A stretch of DNA of 64,000 nt from Natronosporangium hydrolyticum (GCF_016925615.1 NZ_CP070499.1:4340001-4404000); one strand, 5' to 3'. Shown: positions 25,447-34,170, counted from the first letter of the stretch. A program made the numbers and translations. Notes: generated by a model from the letters alone, not told the origin.

Positions 25447-25921
25447 TCCGGACGGGTTCCGGGTCCGGCCGGCGCACGCCAGCGACCTGCCGTGGCTGGC
25501 CGAGTTCGAGGTGACGATCGCCCGGGCATCGTTCGGCGTGGAGGCGGTGACCGACCCGGCGGTGCACTCCCGGCGGGTCAGCGCCGCACTCGGCCGGCCC
25601 GGCGAACTTACCCTGGTGGCGGCCGAATCGGCTGGCCCCACCGTGGGCTGGGCCTGGTTGTCCCGGCGGACGAACGCCATGACCGGCGCCGAGTACGGCA
25701 ACTTCCGGTCGCTGGCGGTTGCCGACCATCCACAGCGTACGGCCATCGGGGAACGGCTGCTCGCGGCGGTGCTCGATCACTGCCGGTCGAACGAGATCTC
25801 CGAGGTGGTGGGTCGAGTACACGCGACCAACCTGCCGATGCGTACCCTCTACCGGGCGTTCGGCTTCGAACCGGTGCACCTCACGGTGCGTCGCCGGTTG
25901 AGTTGGGCGGACCCGGCATGA
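25427..25921 (+). CDS. GNAT family N-acyltransferase
   Basis: 164 residues from the ATG at 25427 with AGGAGGT upstream; it overlaps the BpsA-like gene by 20 bp. FRVRPAHASDLPWLAEFE opens a GNAT fold; the acyl-CoA loop region reads SLAVADHPQRTAIGERLLAA (a weak Q/RxxGxG/A) and the C-terminal LYRAFGFEPV is typical. It would transfer an acyl group to an amine, here plausibly an aminopropylated product or an ACP-bound chain. The next gene starts inside its stop codon (ATGA). Confidence 0.88.
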   Translation: MALPDSDPDGFRVRPAHASDLPWLAEFEVTIARASFGVEAVTDPAVHSRRVSAALGRPGELTLVAAESAGPTVGWAWLSRRTNAMTGAEYGNFRSLAVADHPQRTAIGERLLAAVLDHCRSNEISEVVGRVHATNLPMRTLYRAFGFEPVHLTVRRRLSWADPA

Positions 25922-26988
25922 GCGGAGACATCAAGTGCGTGGTCTGGGACCTGGACGGCACGCTACTGACCGGAGTGCTGCTGGAGCAGCCGGACGACCC
26001 ATCACCCACACCGCGACTGGGCGTAGTCGACCTGCTCGCAGCCCTCGGCGACCGCGGCATCATCCACAGTATCGCCAGTCGCAACCCACCAGAGCTGGCG
26101 GCCGCAGCCGTACAGTCGGTGCCGTGGCCGGTCCCGTTCCTCTGCCCGCAGTACGGCTTCGGGCCGAAGTCCGGGGCGGTCCGGCGGATCGCGGAGACGC
26201 TCCAGGTCGGACTGGGCACGGTCGCTTTCGTCGATGACGACCCGTATGAGCGGGCCGAGGTGGCTGCGGTCGAGCCGTCGGTAACGGTGTTGCCGCCGGA
26301 TGCCTTTCCGGATGCGCTGGGTTGGCCCCAGTTCAACCCGCCGGTAGTGACGGAGGAGGGCCGGCGGCGGGCAGCGAGCTACCGTGAGGCGCAGCGCCGC
26401 CAGTCGGCGTCCGCGGACTTCGGGGGGTCCCGGGCGGAGTTTCGCCGGTGGTGCCGGACAACGGTCACGGTGCGGCCAGCGACCGCGGCCGACCTTCCCC
26501 GGCTCACCGAGCTCTCCTGGCGTACCTCCCAGTTCAACTCGCGGGCCGCAGCCGTACCCGACCAGGTCTTCGCCGATCGACTCGGGTCGGACCGGCACCG
26601 GATCTTCTGCGCCGGCCTGCGCGACCGGTTCAGCGACGACGGGACGGTCGGCGCGGCGCTCGTCGACGCCGGCCCGGACCGGTGGGAGGTGGAGCTGCTG
26701 ATGATGTCCTGCCGGGCGACCGGGCGCGGGGTGATCGAGGTGCTGCTTGCCGGGTTGGCAGCGGCAGCTGCCCGCGCCGGTGCCACCGAACTACGGGTCC
26801 CGGTCCACGCCACCGAACGCAACCTCCCGCTTCGGCTGGCCCTGGTCGGGGCCGGATTCCGCGCCGCGGTGGTCTCCGATGCGGTATCGACCCGGGCACC
26901 GGTGCCGTTCGTCCGGCCGGTCAGCGACGCCGATCGCCACCGTGCCATGGTGGATGGGGTCCGGGTGGTGACCGACTGTGATCGATGA
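25918..26988 (+). CDS. FkbH-like HAD-IIIC family protein
   Basis: 356 residues from the ATG at 25918. The N-terminal HAD domain has the nucleophile motif VVWDLDGTLLTG (Asp at 11 and 13), SIASRN for motif II, and VAFVDDDPYERAEV for motif IV. The C-terminal about 170 residues form a GNAT-like domain (ATAADLPRLTELSWRTSQFNS), as in FkbH enzymes that turn 1,3-bisphosphoglycerate into glyceryl-ACP. An acyl carrier protein domain is encoded in the next gene, which it overlaps by 11 bp. This makes loading of a C3 unit onto that carrier a reasonable hypothesis. It is not in a polyketide cluster. Confidence 0.88.
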   Translation: MSGDIKCVVWDLDGTLLTGVLLEQPDDPSPTPRLGVVDLLAALGDRGIIHSIASRNPPELAAAAVQSVPWPVPFLCPQYGFGPKSGAVRRIAETLQVGLGTVAFVDDDPYERAEVAAVEPSVTVLPPDAFPDALGWPQFNPPVVTEEGRRRAASYREAQRRQSASADFGGSRAEFRRWCRTTVTVRPATAADLPRLTELSWRTSQFNSRAAAVPDQVFADRLGSDRHRIFCAGLRDRFSDDGTVGAALVDAGPDRWEVELLMMSCRATGRGVIEVLLAGLAAAAARAGATELRVPVHATERNLPLRLALVGAGFRAAVVSDAVSTRAPVPFVRPVSDADRHRAMVDGVRVVTDCDR

Positions 26989-27595
26989 TCTGCGGGACCT
27001 CCTCGCCGAGGTTACCGGCCGGCCAGCGCTGCGCCGGCTGCCGGCCGATCGGCCGCTGCTGCGCGATGGTGCCGGGCTCGACTCGGTCACGGGGGTGCAA
27101 CTGCTGGCGGCGGTGCGCGAACGGTATGGGGTGGACGTAGCCGCCGAGGATCTCGGCCTGAGTTCGCTGGATTCGCTGGCCTCGCTGGCCCGGTTCCTAT
27201 CTGGCCACGGGCCGGCACCAGCCGCAGCGGCCGGGCCGACCGCCCTCACCCCGAAGACTCTGCACCTGCTGGATGGCCGGGCCGACGGTAGCGGTCTCCT
27301 CGCCGACCCGGCCGGGCTGATCCGGGAGATGCGGGCGGCGGTGGCCGGGGCCGGCGGGCATGTCCTCGGCGAGCGGCACGTGGTCTTCCCGAACGGGGCG
27401 ATCACCGTGGTGATGGTGCTCGCCGAGTCACATCTGTGTATTCACACCTGGCCCGAGGAGCAGCTGGTCGCCTGTGATCTGTTCAGCTGCGGCGCGATCG
27501 ATGGCGGCGCGGTGCTGACTCGACTTGCTGGCCTGCTCGGCCTGACCGAGACCCGGCACACCTGCATCCCGCGCGGCGACCTCCCATCACGCTGA
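26978..27595 (+). CDS. Acyl carrier protein fused to S-adenosylmethionine decarboxylase-like domain
   Basis: 205 residues from a GTG at 26978. Residues 1-77 are an acyl carrier protein with the phosphopantetheine Ser at 36 in GLDSVTG. After an Ala/Pro linker, residues 88-205 are a class-1B AdoMet decarboxylase proenzyme: LAESHLCIHTWPEE (self-cleavage between Glu150 and Ser151, making the pyruvoyl group), His156, and CDLFSCG with Cys171. Ser-to-His (5) and Ser-to-Cys (20) spacing equals that in the Thermotoga maritima enzyme, so processing should work. Substrate may be AdoMet, or ornithine/arginine as in some diverged homologues. It is the last gene of the operon; a long hairpin follows. Confidence 0.85.
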   Translation: MIDDLRDLLAEVTGRPALRRLPADRPLLRDGAGLDSVTGVQLLAAVRERYGVDVAAEDLGLSSLDSLASLARFLSGHGPAPAAAAGPTALTPKTLHLLDGRADGSGLLADPAGLIREMRAAVAGAGGHVLGERHVVFPNGAITVVMVLAESHLCIHTWPEEQLVACDLFSCGAIDGGAVLTRLAGLLGLTETRHTCIPRGDLPSR

Positions 27596-27648
27596 TCATG
27601 GACTTAGGGGCGGGAATCCCTTGGTTTCCTGCCCCTAAGTCCATGATC
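27594..27648. terminator. 23-bp inverted repeat at a convergent junction
   Basis: Arms 27594-27616 and 27626-27648 pair with one G-T wobble around a 9-nt loop. The left arm begins GATCATGGACTTAGG. It overlaps the stop of the ACP-decarboxylase gene and precedes the S10 peptidase stop, so it can terminate both. It is related in sequence to the element at 44795. Confidence 0.8.
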
Positions 27649-27651
27649 GCG

Positions 27652-29172
27652 TCAGTGGGGGTTGACGAAGGCGGCGAGGTGCGCGGCCTGCTCAATCCGG
27701 CTCGGCTCGTGCACATACATCATGTGCCCGGCCGGGTAATACTCCGCGGTCAGGTTCTCCCGCAGCTGCTCGGGGATCGCCAAGTGCGCCACCGTATGGT
27801 CGGCCGCGAAGTACGGCGTCGCCCCGTCGTAGTACCCCGAACCCACATACACCCGCAGGTGCGGATTGCCGCGCATCGCCTCGGCCAGCTTGTCCGCGAC
27901 GCTCACCGAGATGCCCTCGAACTCCTTGTACGACCAGCTGGAGTTCACCTCGAAGGAGAGGATCTGGTACGGCAGATCCGATGAGAACTCAAGCTCATCC
28001 CGGACGTAGTGGTTGAACGCGGCGGTGAAGGCACCATTGATCGCCTCGTGGGACGGGTCGCCGGACCAGTGCTCCTTGCCGTAGTCGCTCTCCCAGCCGG
28101 TGAACCGGGCGTCCAGCCGGCCCACCGTCTGCCGCCGGTGCCGCAGCAGCTCAGTGAAGAACCGGATGTGCTCCACCCGCAGGTCGACTCGGTCTACATA
28201 GTCTTCCGACAGCCCGGTGAGCGAGGCGAGTTTGCCGACCGCCGCCGCCCGCTCCTCGGCGGAGAGCCGGGAACCACGCGACAGAATGTAGGGATACTCC
28301 CGCTCGGCGTACGCCTCCGCCTCGTCGAGCACCTCCCGCAGCGGCCGGTCGCCGTGCAGCCCATGGTAATGAGCGACCGCGGCGTAGGTCGGCAGAAACA
28401 TCACGTACGGGTTGTCGTTGTGGCCGTTGCCACGCAGCAGCCCGATGTCGAGCACAGTGGAGACGAGCATGAGGCCGTTGAGGTTCATGCCGTAGGTCCG
28501 TTGCAGGTGCCGCGCCAACCCGGCGGCGCGAAGGGTGCCGTATGACTCGCCGCAGAGGTACTTCGGCGACAGCCACCGCCGCTGCCGGGTGGTCCAGAGC
28601 CGGATCACCTCGCCGACGGACTCCAGGTCGGCCTGGTAGCCGTGGAACTCCTTGGCCTTCTCACCCTCGGTGGGCCGCGAGTAGCCGGTGGAGACCGGGT
28701 CGATGAAGACCAGGTCCGAGTGGGCGAGCAGGGTGTGCGGGTTGTCGACCAGCCCGTACGGCGGTGGGGTCAGCTGCTCGACGTCGCCGCTGTCGGCCAG
28801 TCGGGGGCCCAGGAGCCCCAGGTGGAGCCAGACGCTGGAGGAGCCAGGGCCGCCGTTGAAGGCGAAGGTCACCGGCCGCTGCCGGGCATCCGCGTCGTCG
28901 AGGGTGTACGCGGTCAGGAAGACCTCTGCCTTGGGCCGGTGCCCCCGGAACTTGTCCTCCTCGGCCACTTCCTGGCGGAGCACCACTCGGCCGCAGGTGG
29001 CGGTGTAGGCGAGCTCAGTGCCGTCCGCGATCCGTACGGTATGCCTGGTTACGACCAGCTCGTCGATCGGCGTCGCGGTCTCGCCATTGTCTTTCTGCCC
29101 GCCGCTCTTCTCTTCCGGCCCGGAATCACTGCTTTGACGTGATTGCGATCGGGCATCGTTCTGCTCGGCCAC
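27652..29172 (-). CDS. S10 family serine carboxypeptidase-like protein
   Basis: 506 residues from a GTG at 29172 with GAGGAGGT upstream. The catalytic Ser is in CGESYGTLRA (about residue 210), with NGGPGSSS forming the oxyanion region, Asp in VGSGYYDGATPY and His in YPAGHMMYVHEPS. This is the carboxypeptidase-Y type alpha/beta hydrolase triad. There is no signal peptide; the N-terminal 35 residues are Ser/Gln/Glu-rich, so it is likely cytoplasmic like other bacterial members. The substrate peptides are unknown. It is monocistronic. Confidence 0.92.
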   Translation of the reverse strand: MAEQNDARSQSRQSSDSGPEEKSGGQKDNGETATPIDELVVTRHTVRIADGTELAYTATCGRVVLRQEVAEEDKFRGHRPKAEVFLTAYTLDDADARQRPVTFAFNGGPGSSSVWLHLGLLGPRLADSGDVEQLTPPPYGLVDNPHTLLAHSDLVFIDPVSTGYSRPTEGEKAKEFHGYQADLESVGEVIRLWTTRQRRWLSPKYLCGESYGTLRAAGLARHLQRTYGMNLNGLMLVSTVLDIGLLRGNGHNDNPYVMFLPTYAAVAHYHGLHGDRPLREVLDEAEAYAEREYPYILSRGSRLSAEERAAAVGKLASLTGLSEDYVDRVDLRVEHIRFFTELLRHRRQTVGRLDARFTGWESDYGKEHWSGDPSHEAINGAFTAAFNHYVRDELEFSSDLPYQILSFEVNSSWSYKEFEGISVSVADKLAEAMRGNPHLRVYVGSGYYDGATPYFAADHTVAHLAIPEQLRENLTAEYYPAGHMMYVHEPSRIEQAAHLAAFVNPH

Positions 29173-29278
29173 CGCACCTCCTCGTGCTCGCGAACACCAA
29201 CGGTCACGCCCACGATCGGCGCTGCGCGACCATGATCCTCACCGTATACCCCGCTCTGGCGACTCCTGCGAGGCGGCG

Positions 29279-29533
29279 CTACTTCCACCGGAAGTGCACG
29301 AAGAGCCGGCCGAAGTTTTTGGAGTCCTTCTCCACCCGGTGATAGAGCGCCTTGATCTCCTTCTGCTCAAGGAACCGGAGCACCCGCTTCTTCAGCTGCC
29401 CCGAACCCTTGCCGGGGATGATCTCGACCATCGGCGCCTTGGTGCGGATCGCCTCGTCGATGATCTCCCGCAACGCTCGGTCGATCTCGGTGCCCCGGTT
29501 GTAGACATCGTGGAGATCCAGCTTCAGCTTCAC
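29279..29533 (-). CDS. Small Smr-domain protein
   Basis: 84 residues from a GTG at 29533. The whole protein is a stand-alone Smr (small MutS-related) domain: KLDLHDV is the LDxH motif near the start and IPGKGSGQLKKRV corresponds to the TGxG loop near residue 40. Such domains nick DNA or RNA; many bacterial members act on stalled ribosome-mRNA complexes. Divergent from the MSMEG_6728-type gene. Length is typical of the mini-Smr group of actinobacteria. Confidence 0.9.
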   Translation of the reverse strand: MKLKLDLHDVYNRGTEIDRALREIIDEAIRTKAPMVEIIPGKGSGQLKKRVLRFLEQKEIKALYHRVEKDSKNFGRLFVHFRWK

Positions 29534-29587
29534 AGTCCTACTATGCCTATGGGTTTAGCTCGCGTCACCCCGGCGTACCAGGTAGTT

Positions 29588-30034
29588 GTGCAGACATTTC
29601 TCCCATATTCGGACTTCGCGGTGACCGCAGCTGTGCTCGACCGCCGCCGGCTCGGCAAGCAGCGGGTCGAGGCGCTGCAGGTCCTCCGCGCAATCACGGT
29701 GCCCGGGTACGGCTGGCGTCACCACCCGGCCGCGAAGATGTGGTCCGGTTACCAGGAAGCGCTGGTCTGCTACGGGACCACGATCTGCGCCCGATGGCGT
29801 AGCGAGGGTGGCGCCGACACCGTCGCCGCCACCCTCGAACGGGAGTTTGGGCGCCCAGCCCGCAGCCAGGCCGAACTGGCGGCCACGGGTGAGCTGCCGC
29901 CCTGGTTGGGCTGGGAACCACTGCACCGCAGCCACCGGTCCGCGTTGCTACGCAAAGACGCCGCGCACTACGGGGAGCTGTTTCGGGATGTCCCCCCGGA
30001 TCTGCCCTACGAGTGGCCGGTCACTGACCGTTGA
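29588..30034 (+). CDS. MSMEG_6728 family protein
   Basis: 148 residues from the GTG at 29588, where the family's opening QTFLPYSDFAVTAAVLD begins; an ATG at 29543 would add 15 unrelated residues. Conserved features are DRRRLGKQRVEALQ and GYGWRHHPAAKMWSGY, with several His/Trp. The function is not known; homologues resemble pyrimidine-dimer DNA glycosylase-like proteins in fold predictions, which I cannot confirm here. Its last 14 bp overlap the end of the convergent hydrolase gene. Confidence 0.85.
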   Translation: MQTFLPYSDFAVTAAVLDRRRLGKQRVEALQVLRAITVPGYGWRHHPAAKMWSGYQEALVCYGTTICARWRSEGGADTVAATLEREFGRPARSQAELAATGELPPWLGWEPLHRSHRSALLRKDAAHYGELFRDVPPDLPYEWPVTDR

Positions 30035-31037
30035 GCACCCGGCGCAGCCAGTGCAACCGCGCCGCCTGCGCCGCCTGCGACACCTCGGCGTCGGGAGCGG
30101 TGTTGTCGAAGCCGTGGTAACCGCCCGGCCAGACGTGCAGCTCCGCCTCACCCCCGGCCCGCCAGATCCGGACCGCGAAGTCGACGTCCTCGTCCCGGAA
30201 GGTCTCGCAGGAGCCCACGTCGATGAAGGCCGGCGGCAGCCCCGAGAGGTCGACGGCCCGGGCCGGGGCGGCGTAGGGCGGCACATCCGGCCCGCCGGCC
30301 CGGTCGCCCAGCAACGCACCCCAGCCGGTCCGGTTGGAGTCGCGGTCCCAGGTGTCGACCCCGATCAGCTGCCGGCTCGACGGGCTGTCGTTGCGGTCGT
30401 CGAGCATCGGGCAGATCAGCAGCTGGGCCCGCAGCGCCGGCCCGCCCCGGTCGCGGGCCAGCAGCGAGACCGCGGCCGCCAGGCCACCGCCGGCGCTCAC
30501 CCCGGCCACCAGCAGCCGCGCCGGGTCGATGCCGAGCTCCGTGGTGTGCTCGGCGGTCCAGGCCAGCCCGGCGTAGCAGTCCTCCACCGGCGCCGGATGC
30601 GGATGTTCGGGCGCCAACCGGTACTGCACCGAGACCACCGCGGCACCGACCTCGGCGGCCCACCGGAGCGCGCCGGTCGGCAGGCCGGTGCGGTAGTCCC
30701 CCATCACCATGCCGCCGCCGTGGATGAAGTAGATCGCCGGCACCGGCGCGGCGCTGCCGGTGGGCCGGCAGATCACCAGCGGCACCTCGCCGCCGTCGGG
30801 GCCCGGTGCCTGCTCGTGGCTCACCTCGAAGGCACCGTCGCAGCTCAGCTCGGCGTCGCTGGGCGGCGGCTCGGCGGCCGCCCGGATCCGCCGAACGACC
30901 GGGATCAGCTCCGGGGTGAGGGTGGTCGGCCGGTCGGGTTGCTGCTGCCGGAACGCGGCGAGCCCGGCCGCCAGCTCGGGGTCGAAGGGTGGGGGTGGGC
31001 CGAGCGGCGCCACCGTCGCCGGGTCGAGGGTAGTCAT
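30021..31037 (-). CDS. Alpha/beta hydrolase, hormone-sensitive-lipase type esterase
   Basis: 338 residues from the ATG at 31037 with GGAGGCAGC upstream. The oxyanion motif IHGGGMV is near residue 105, the nucleophile is in GVSAGGGLA near 180, and the late Asp (SCETFRDED) and His (GGYHGFD) complete the triad. It is a cytoplasmic carboxylesterase on short acyl esters. No genes of a linked pathway adjoin it. The 3' end overlaps the MSMEG_6728-type gene by 14 bp. Confidence 0.92.
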   Translation of the reverse strand: MTTLDPATVAPLGPPPPFDPELAAGLAAFRQQQPDRPTTLTPELIPVVRRIRAAAEPPPSDAELSCDGAFEVSHEQAPGPDGGEVPLVICRPTGSAAPVPAIYFIHGGGMVMGDYRTGLPTGALRWAAEVGAAVVSVQYRLAPEHPHPAPVEDCYAGLAWTAEHTTELGIDPARLLVAGVSAGGGLAAAVSLLARDRGGPALRAQLLICPMLDDRNDSPSSRQLIGVDTWDRDSNRTGWGALLGDRAGGPDVPPYAAPARAVDLSGLPPAFIDVGSCETFRDEDVDFAVRIWRAGGEAELHVWPGGYHGFDNTAPDAEVSQAAQAARLHWLRRVLNGQ

Positions 31038-31138
31038 GCTGCCTCCAGTATCAGCCGTGCTGCGGCGGGGCGCCGCTCACTGCCCGGCCGCGTGGGCCGG
31101 GGAACGCAAAGCCACGGTAGCCGCCGGCTGGCTTCTCG

Positions 31139-32347
31139 TCACCGGTCTTCCGGGCGCCCCCGACCCGACCCGACTGGCCGGCGGACCCCCTCGGCGCGGG
31201 CCGCCTCGGCCACCGCCTCGGCGACCGCCTCGGCGGTGCGCGCGTCGAACGGGTTGGGCACGATCGCGTCCGGCCGCAGCGAGTCCGCGACCACCTCGGC
31301 GATGGCCCGCGCCGCCGCCACCTTCATCCCCTCGGTGATCCGGGTCGCTCGGGCGGCGAGCGCACCCTTGAACACGCCCGGGAAGGCGAGCACGTTGTTG
31401 ATCTGATTGGGGTAGTCGGAGCGGCCGGTCGCCAGCACCGCGGCGTAGCGGGCGGCCACCGCCGGGTCGACCTCCGGGGTCGGGTTGGCGAGCGCGAAGA
31501 TGATCCCGTTGGGGGCCATCTGCGCCACCGCCGCCTCCGGGATCGAGCCGCCGGAGACCCCGATCAGCACGTCGGCGCCGCGCAGCGCATCGGCCACGTC
31601 GCCGGTGCGGACCTCGACGTTGGTGAGCTCGGCCAGCTCGGCCTTGGTGCCGGCCAGCTCCGGCCGGCCGCCGTGGATGATCCCCTGCGAGTCGCAGACC
31701 ATGGCGACACCACCGTCGACCCCGCCGGCGATCAGCATCCGGGTGACCGCGACCCCGGCGGCGCCGGCGCCGACCACCACCACCCGCAGGTCCCCGAGTT
31801 TGCGCTCCAGCACCTTCGCCGCGTTGCGGAGCGCAGCCAGCACCACGATCGCGGTGCCGTGCTGGTCGTCGTGGAAGACCGGGATGTCCACCGCCGCGTC
31901 GAGCCGGCGCTCGATCTCGAAGCACCGGGGCGCCGAGATGTCCTCCAGGTTGATCCCGCCGAAGGTGGGCGCCAGCGCGGTCACCGCGGCCACGATCTCG
32001 TCCGGGTCCTTGGTGTCGAGGCAGATCGGCACCGCGTCGACCCCGCCGAACTGCTTGAACAGGATCGCCTTGCCCTCCATCACCGGCAACGCGGCTCGGG
32101 GGCCGATGTCGCCGAGGCCGAGCACCGCCGAGCCGTCGGTCACCACCGCCACCACGTGCGAGGTCCAGGTGTACGCGTCGGCGAGCGACCGGTCGGCCGC
32201 GATCGCCTCGCTGACCCGGGCCACCCCCGGGGTGTACGCGATCGACAGGTCCCGCAGGTCGGCCAGTGGCACGGTCGACGTCACGGCCAGTTTGCCGCCC
32301 TGATGGCCAGCGAAGATCTCATCATCTGAGAGCGCAGTGAGCTGCAC
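31139..32347 (-). CDS. NAD(P)-dependent malic enzyme
   Basis: 402 residues from a GTG at 32347 with AGGAG upstream. IAYTPGVARVSEAIA, TDGSAVLGLGDIGPRAALPVMEGKA, FGGINLEDISAPRCFEIE and PVFHDDQHGTA are signatures of the short bacterial malic enzymes; the dinucleotide site is VVVGAGAAGVAV. It decarboxylates malate to pyruvate. There is no C-terminal phosphotransacetylase domain, so this is the 40-kDa form. The last 40 residues are Arg/Ala-rich and less conserved. Confidence 0.95.
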   Translation of the reverse strand: MQLTALSDDEIFAGHQGGKLAVTSTVPLADLRDLSIAYTPGVARVSEAIAADRSLADAYTWTSHVVAVVTDGSAVLGLGDIGPRAALPVMEGKAILFKQFGGVDAVPICLDTKDPDEIVAAVTALAPTFGGINLEDISAPRCFEIERRLDAAVDIPVFHDDQHGTAIVVLAALRNAAKVLERKLGDLRVVVVGAGAAGVAVTRMLIAGGVDGGVAMVCDSQGIIHGGRPELAGTKAELAELTNVEVRTGDVADALRGADVLIGVSGGSIPEAAVAQMAPNGIIFALANPTPEVDPAVAARYAAVLATGRSDYPNQINNVLAFPGVFKGALAARATRITEGMKVAAARAIAEVVADSLRPDAIVPNPFDARTAEAVAEAVAEAARAEGVRRPVGSGRGRPEDR

Positions 32348-32502
32348 GATTACTCCTGTGGTTTCCGCCCGGATGACGGGTCACTGTACACCGCGGTTCA
32401 CGGCGGGGAGCAGACAATCGCCACCGGTACCGCGATCGGGCGGATTCCGCTGGTCAGCTCCCCTGACGCAGCCGGCCACCGCAACACTCTGCTCCACATA
32501 GG

Positions 32503-32903
32503 TCATTTTCTCAGCACCCGGAATCGCACCACGTCGTCGCCCTGGGCCAACAGCCAGGCCAGGGCGATCTGGGCCGGGGTAGCCGATCGGTACTCCGCCA
32601 TCCGGCGCAGCACCGACACCAACTCCTGGTTACGAAGCAGGTTCTCGCCCGCCGACGGGGATCGTTCGCCCGCAGGTCATCGGGGTCGAAGCTCGTGCCG
32701 GCGGGGATGGCGCCGGTGAGGAACCCGCGCCCGAGCGGCGCGAAGGGGACGATGCCGACACCCAGTTTCCGGGCGACCGGCACCACTTCCGGTTCCAGAC
32801 CACGTTCCCACAACGACCGCTCGCTCTGCAAGGCGGTTACCGGGTGTACACCCTGGGCGAGCCGGGGCGGGCAACTCAGATCTGGTAACCCCGACGCTCC
32901 CAT
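32503..32903 (-). pseudogene. Aldo/keto reductase remnant
   Basis: The minus strand encodes VHPVTALQSERSLWERGLE, then KLGVGIVPFAPLGRGFLTG and FDPDDLRANDPR, all typical of the second half of aldo/keto reductases. At about 32660 the homology continues in another frame as ENLLRNQELVSVLRRM and TPAQIALAWLLAQGDDVV, ending at a TGA at 32503. The first half, including the catalytic Tyr, is missing and one frameshift is present. It is therefore a decayed gene. Upstream to 33193 I see nothing coding. Confidence 0.75.
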
Positions 32904-33193
32904 CCGTACATTGGACTACTGGAAGTCGACCGGGGCCCACTACTCGCCTACGAGAGCTGCTAGCACAGACGGAGCAGTACCGGCGGCGGCGCCACCGGAG
33001 CGCGACTGCTACTTGGTGGGTTGAGTGGTGATCCACTACGGCGACAAACCGGTCCCATATTGGCAAATCAGGTGCCGCGTAAGCAAAGCAAACGCTTCAG
33101 CAAGACCACCTGAGCCGCAGGGACCCGGAGAAGGTCAACTGAGACCACCAGCCGCGGTGAGGGCGACCCTGGTAGGGAGCCGGCGGCACCGGA

Positions 33194-33976
33194 TCAGGTG
33201 AGCCGGACCGAGAGCCCTTTGCCGGCGAACTCCTGGCAGACGAAGACCGGCTCGGCCGGGGTGCTCAACGTTTCGTCGTACCGGTAGCCGATCTCCTGGA
33301 ACTTCGGCATCCGGTCCGTGGTCTCGGCGACCCGGTTGACCACCAGCCACCGGGCGAACGCCCCGCGGGCGATCTTGGCGTGGACCACGACGAACTTCGG
33401 TCTCTGCGTCGCCGGGTCTACGGTCAGGAACTTCGGGGTGACCACCCGGCCGGGGTCGACGTGCGGCAGGACCGCCTTGCTGTACTCGTTGGCGGCGAGG
33501 TTGACGATCGGGCCGGCCGCGGGCAGCTGCTCGGCGATGGCCGAACCCCAGAACCGGTAGAGGCTGCGGTAAGGCCCCGGTGGCAGTCGGTACCCCATCT
33601 CCAGCCGGTATGGGCTGATCCCATCGAACGGCCGCACCATGCCATACAGCCCGGAGAGAATCCGCAGATGCTCCTGCGCGTACGCGCGGTCGGCCGCGGC
33701 GAACGTGTCGATCTGCAGGCCGCTGTAGATGTCGCCGACGAAGGTGGCCGCCGCCGGGGTCTGCCGCTGCGGGTCGGTACCCCATTCGGCGTACTGCTGT
33801 CGGGTCTTCGCCGCCAGCTCTGTGGAGATGGACATCACTTCGGCGACCTGCTCGGTCGAGAGTGTGCGCAGATAGTCCACCAACTCGACCGCTCGCGCCA
33901 GCAGGGCCGGTTGACCGGCCGGCGCATCACCCGTCGCCGGCGGGCGCATGGTCTTGGAGCTGTGCATCAAGATCAC
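33194..33976 (-). CDS. yaaA: Peroxide stress protein YaaA (DUF328)
   Basis: 260 residues from a GTG at 33976 (an ATG lies three codons on). MHSSKTM near the start, then YSGLQIDTF, RILSGLYGMVRPFDGISPYRLEMG and NLAANEYSKAV match the YaaA family, which in E. coli lowers free iron and protects DNA during peroxide stress by an unknown DNA-binding mechanism. The spacing of these blocks and the length agree with the family. It stands alone next to a tRNA gene. Confidence 0.92.
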   Translation of the reverse strand: MILMHSSKTMRPPATGDAPAGQPALLARAVELVDYLRTLSTEQVAEVMSISTELAAKTRQQYAEWGTDPQRQTPAAATFVGDIYSGLQIDTFAAADRAYAQEHLRILSGLYGMVRPFDGISPYRLEMGYRLPPGPYRSLYRFWGSAIAEQLPAAGPIVNLAANEYSKAVLPHVDPGRVVTPKFLTVDPATQRPKFVVVHAKIARGAFARWLVVNRVAETTDRMPKFQEIGYRYDETLSTPAEPVFVCQEFAGKGLSVRLT

Positions 33977-34057
33977 AAGCGCATCCTGTCACACTGTCGA
34001 CCCGGTGAGCGTGACCTGCGGCGGGTCCGCACTCGGCGGGTCCGCACTCGGAGAGGC

Positions 34058-34083
34058 CGGGCCGAGCGCGAACGCTCGGCCCG
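34058..34083 (-). terminator. Terminator hairpin of the tRNA-Lys gene
   Basis: An 11-bp perfect GC stem with a CGAA tetraloop begins 11 bp after the CCA end in the direction of transcription. Beyond it lie two exact tandem copies of a 15-bp unit (GCGGGTCCGCACTCG, 34021-34050). Confidence 0.65.
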
Positions 34084-34094
34084 CTCCGAATGGT

Positions 34095-34170
34095 TGGTAC
34101 GCCGCCAGGGACTCGAACCCCGAACCCGCTGGTTAAGAGCCAGCTGCTCTGCCTATTGAGCTAGCGACGC
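34095..34170 (-). tRNA. tRNA-Lys (anticodon CTT)
   Basis: 76 nt including an encoded CCA. On the minus strand the acceptor GCGTCGC pairs with GCGGCGT (two wobbles), the D arm is GCTC/GAGC, the anticodon arm is GCTGG-CTCTTAA-CCAGC and the T arm carries GTTCGAGTC. The anticodon read from the 7-nt loop is CTT, for lysine AAG codons. Confidence 0.95.

Noticed and set aside
34021-34050. Two tandem 15-bp repeats near the tRNA as a CRISPR-like or attachment site
   Set aside because: Only two copies and no spacers; no duplicated tRNA end and no integrase are nearby.
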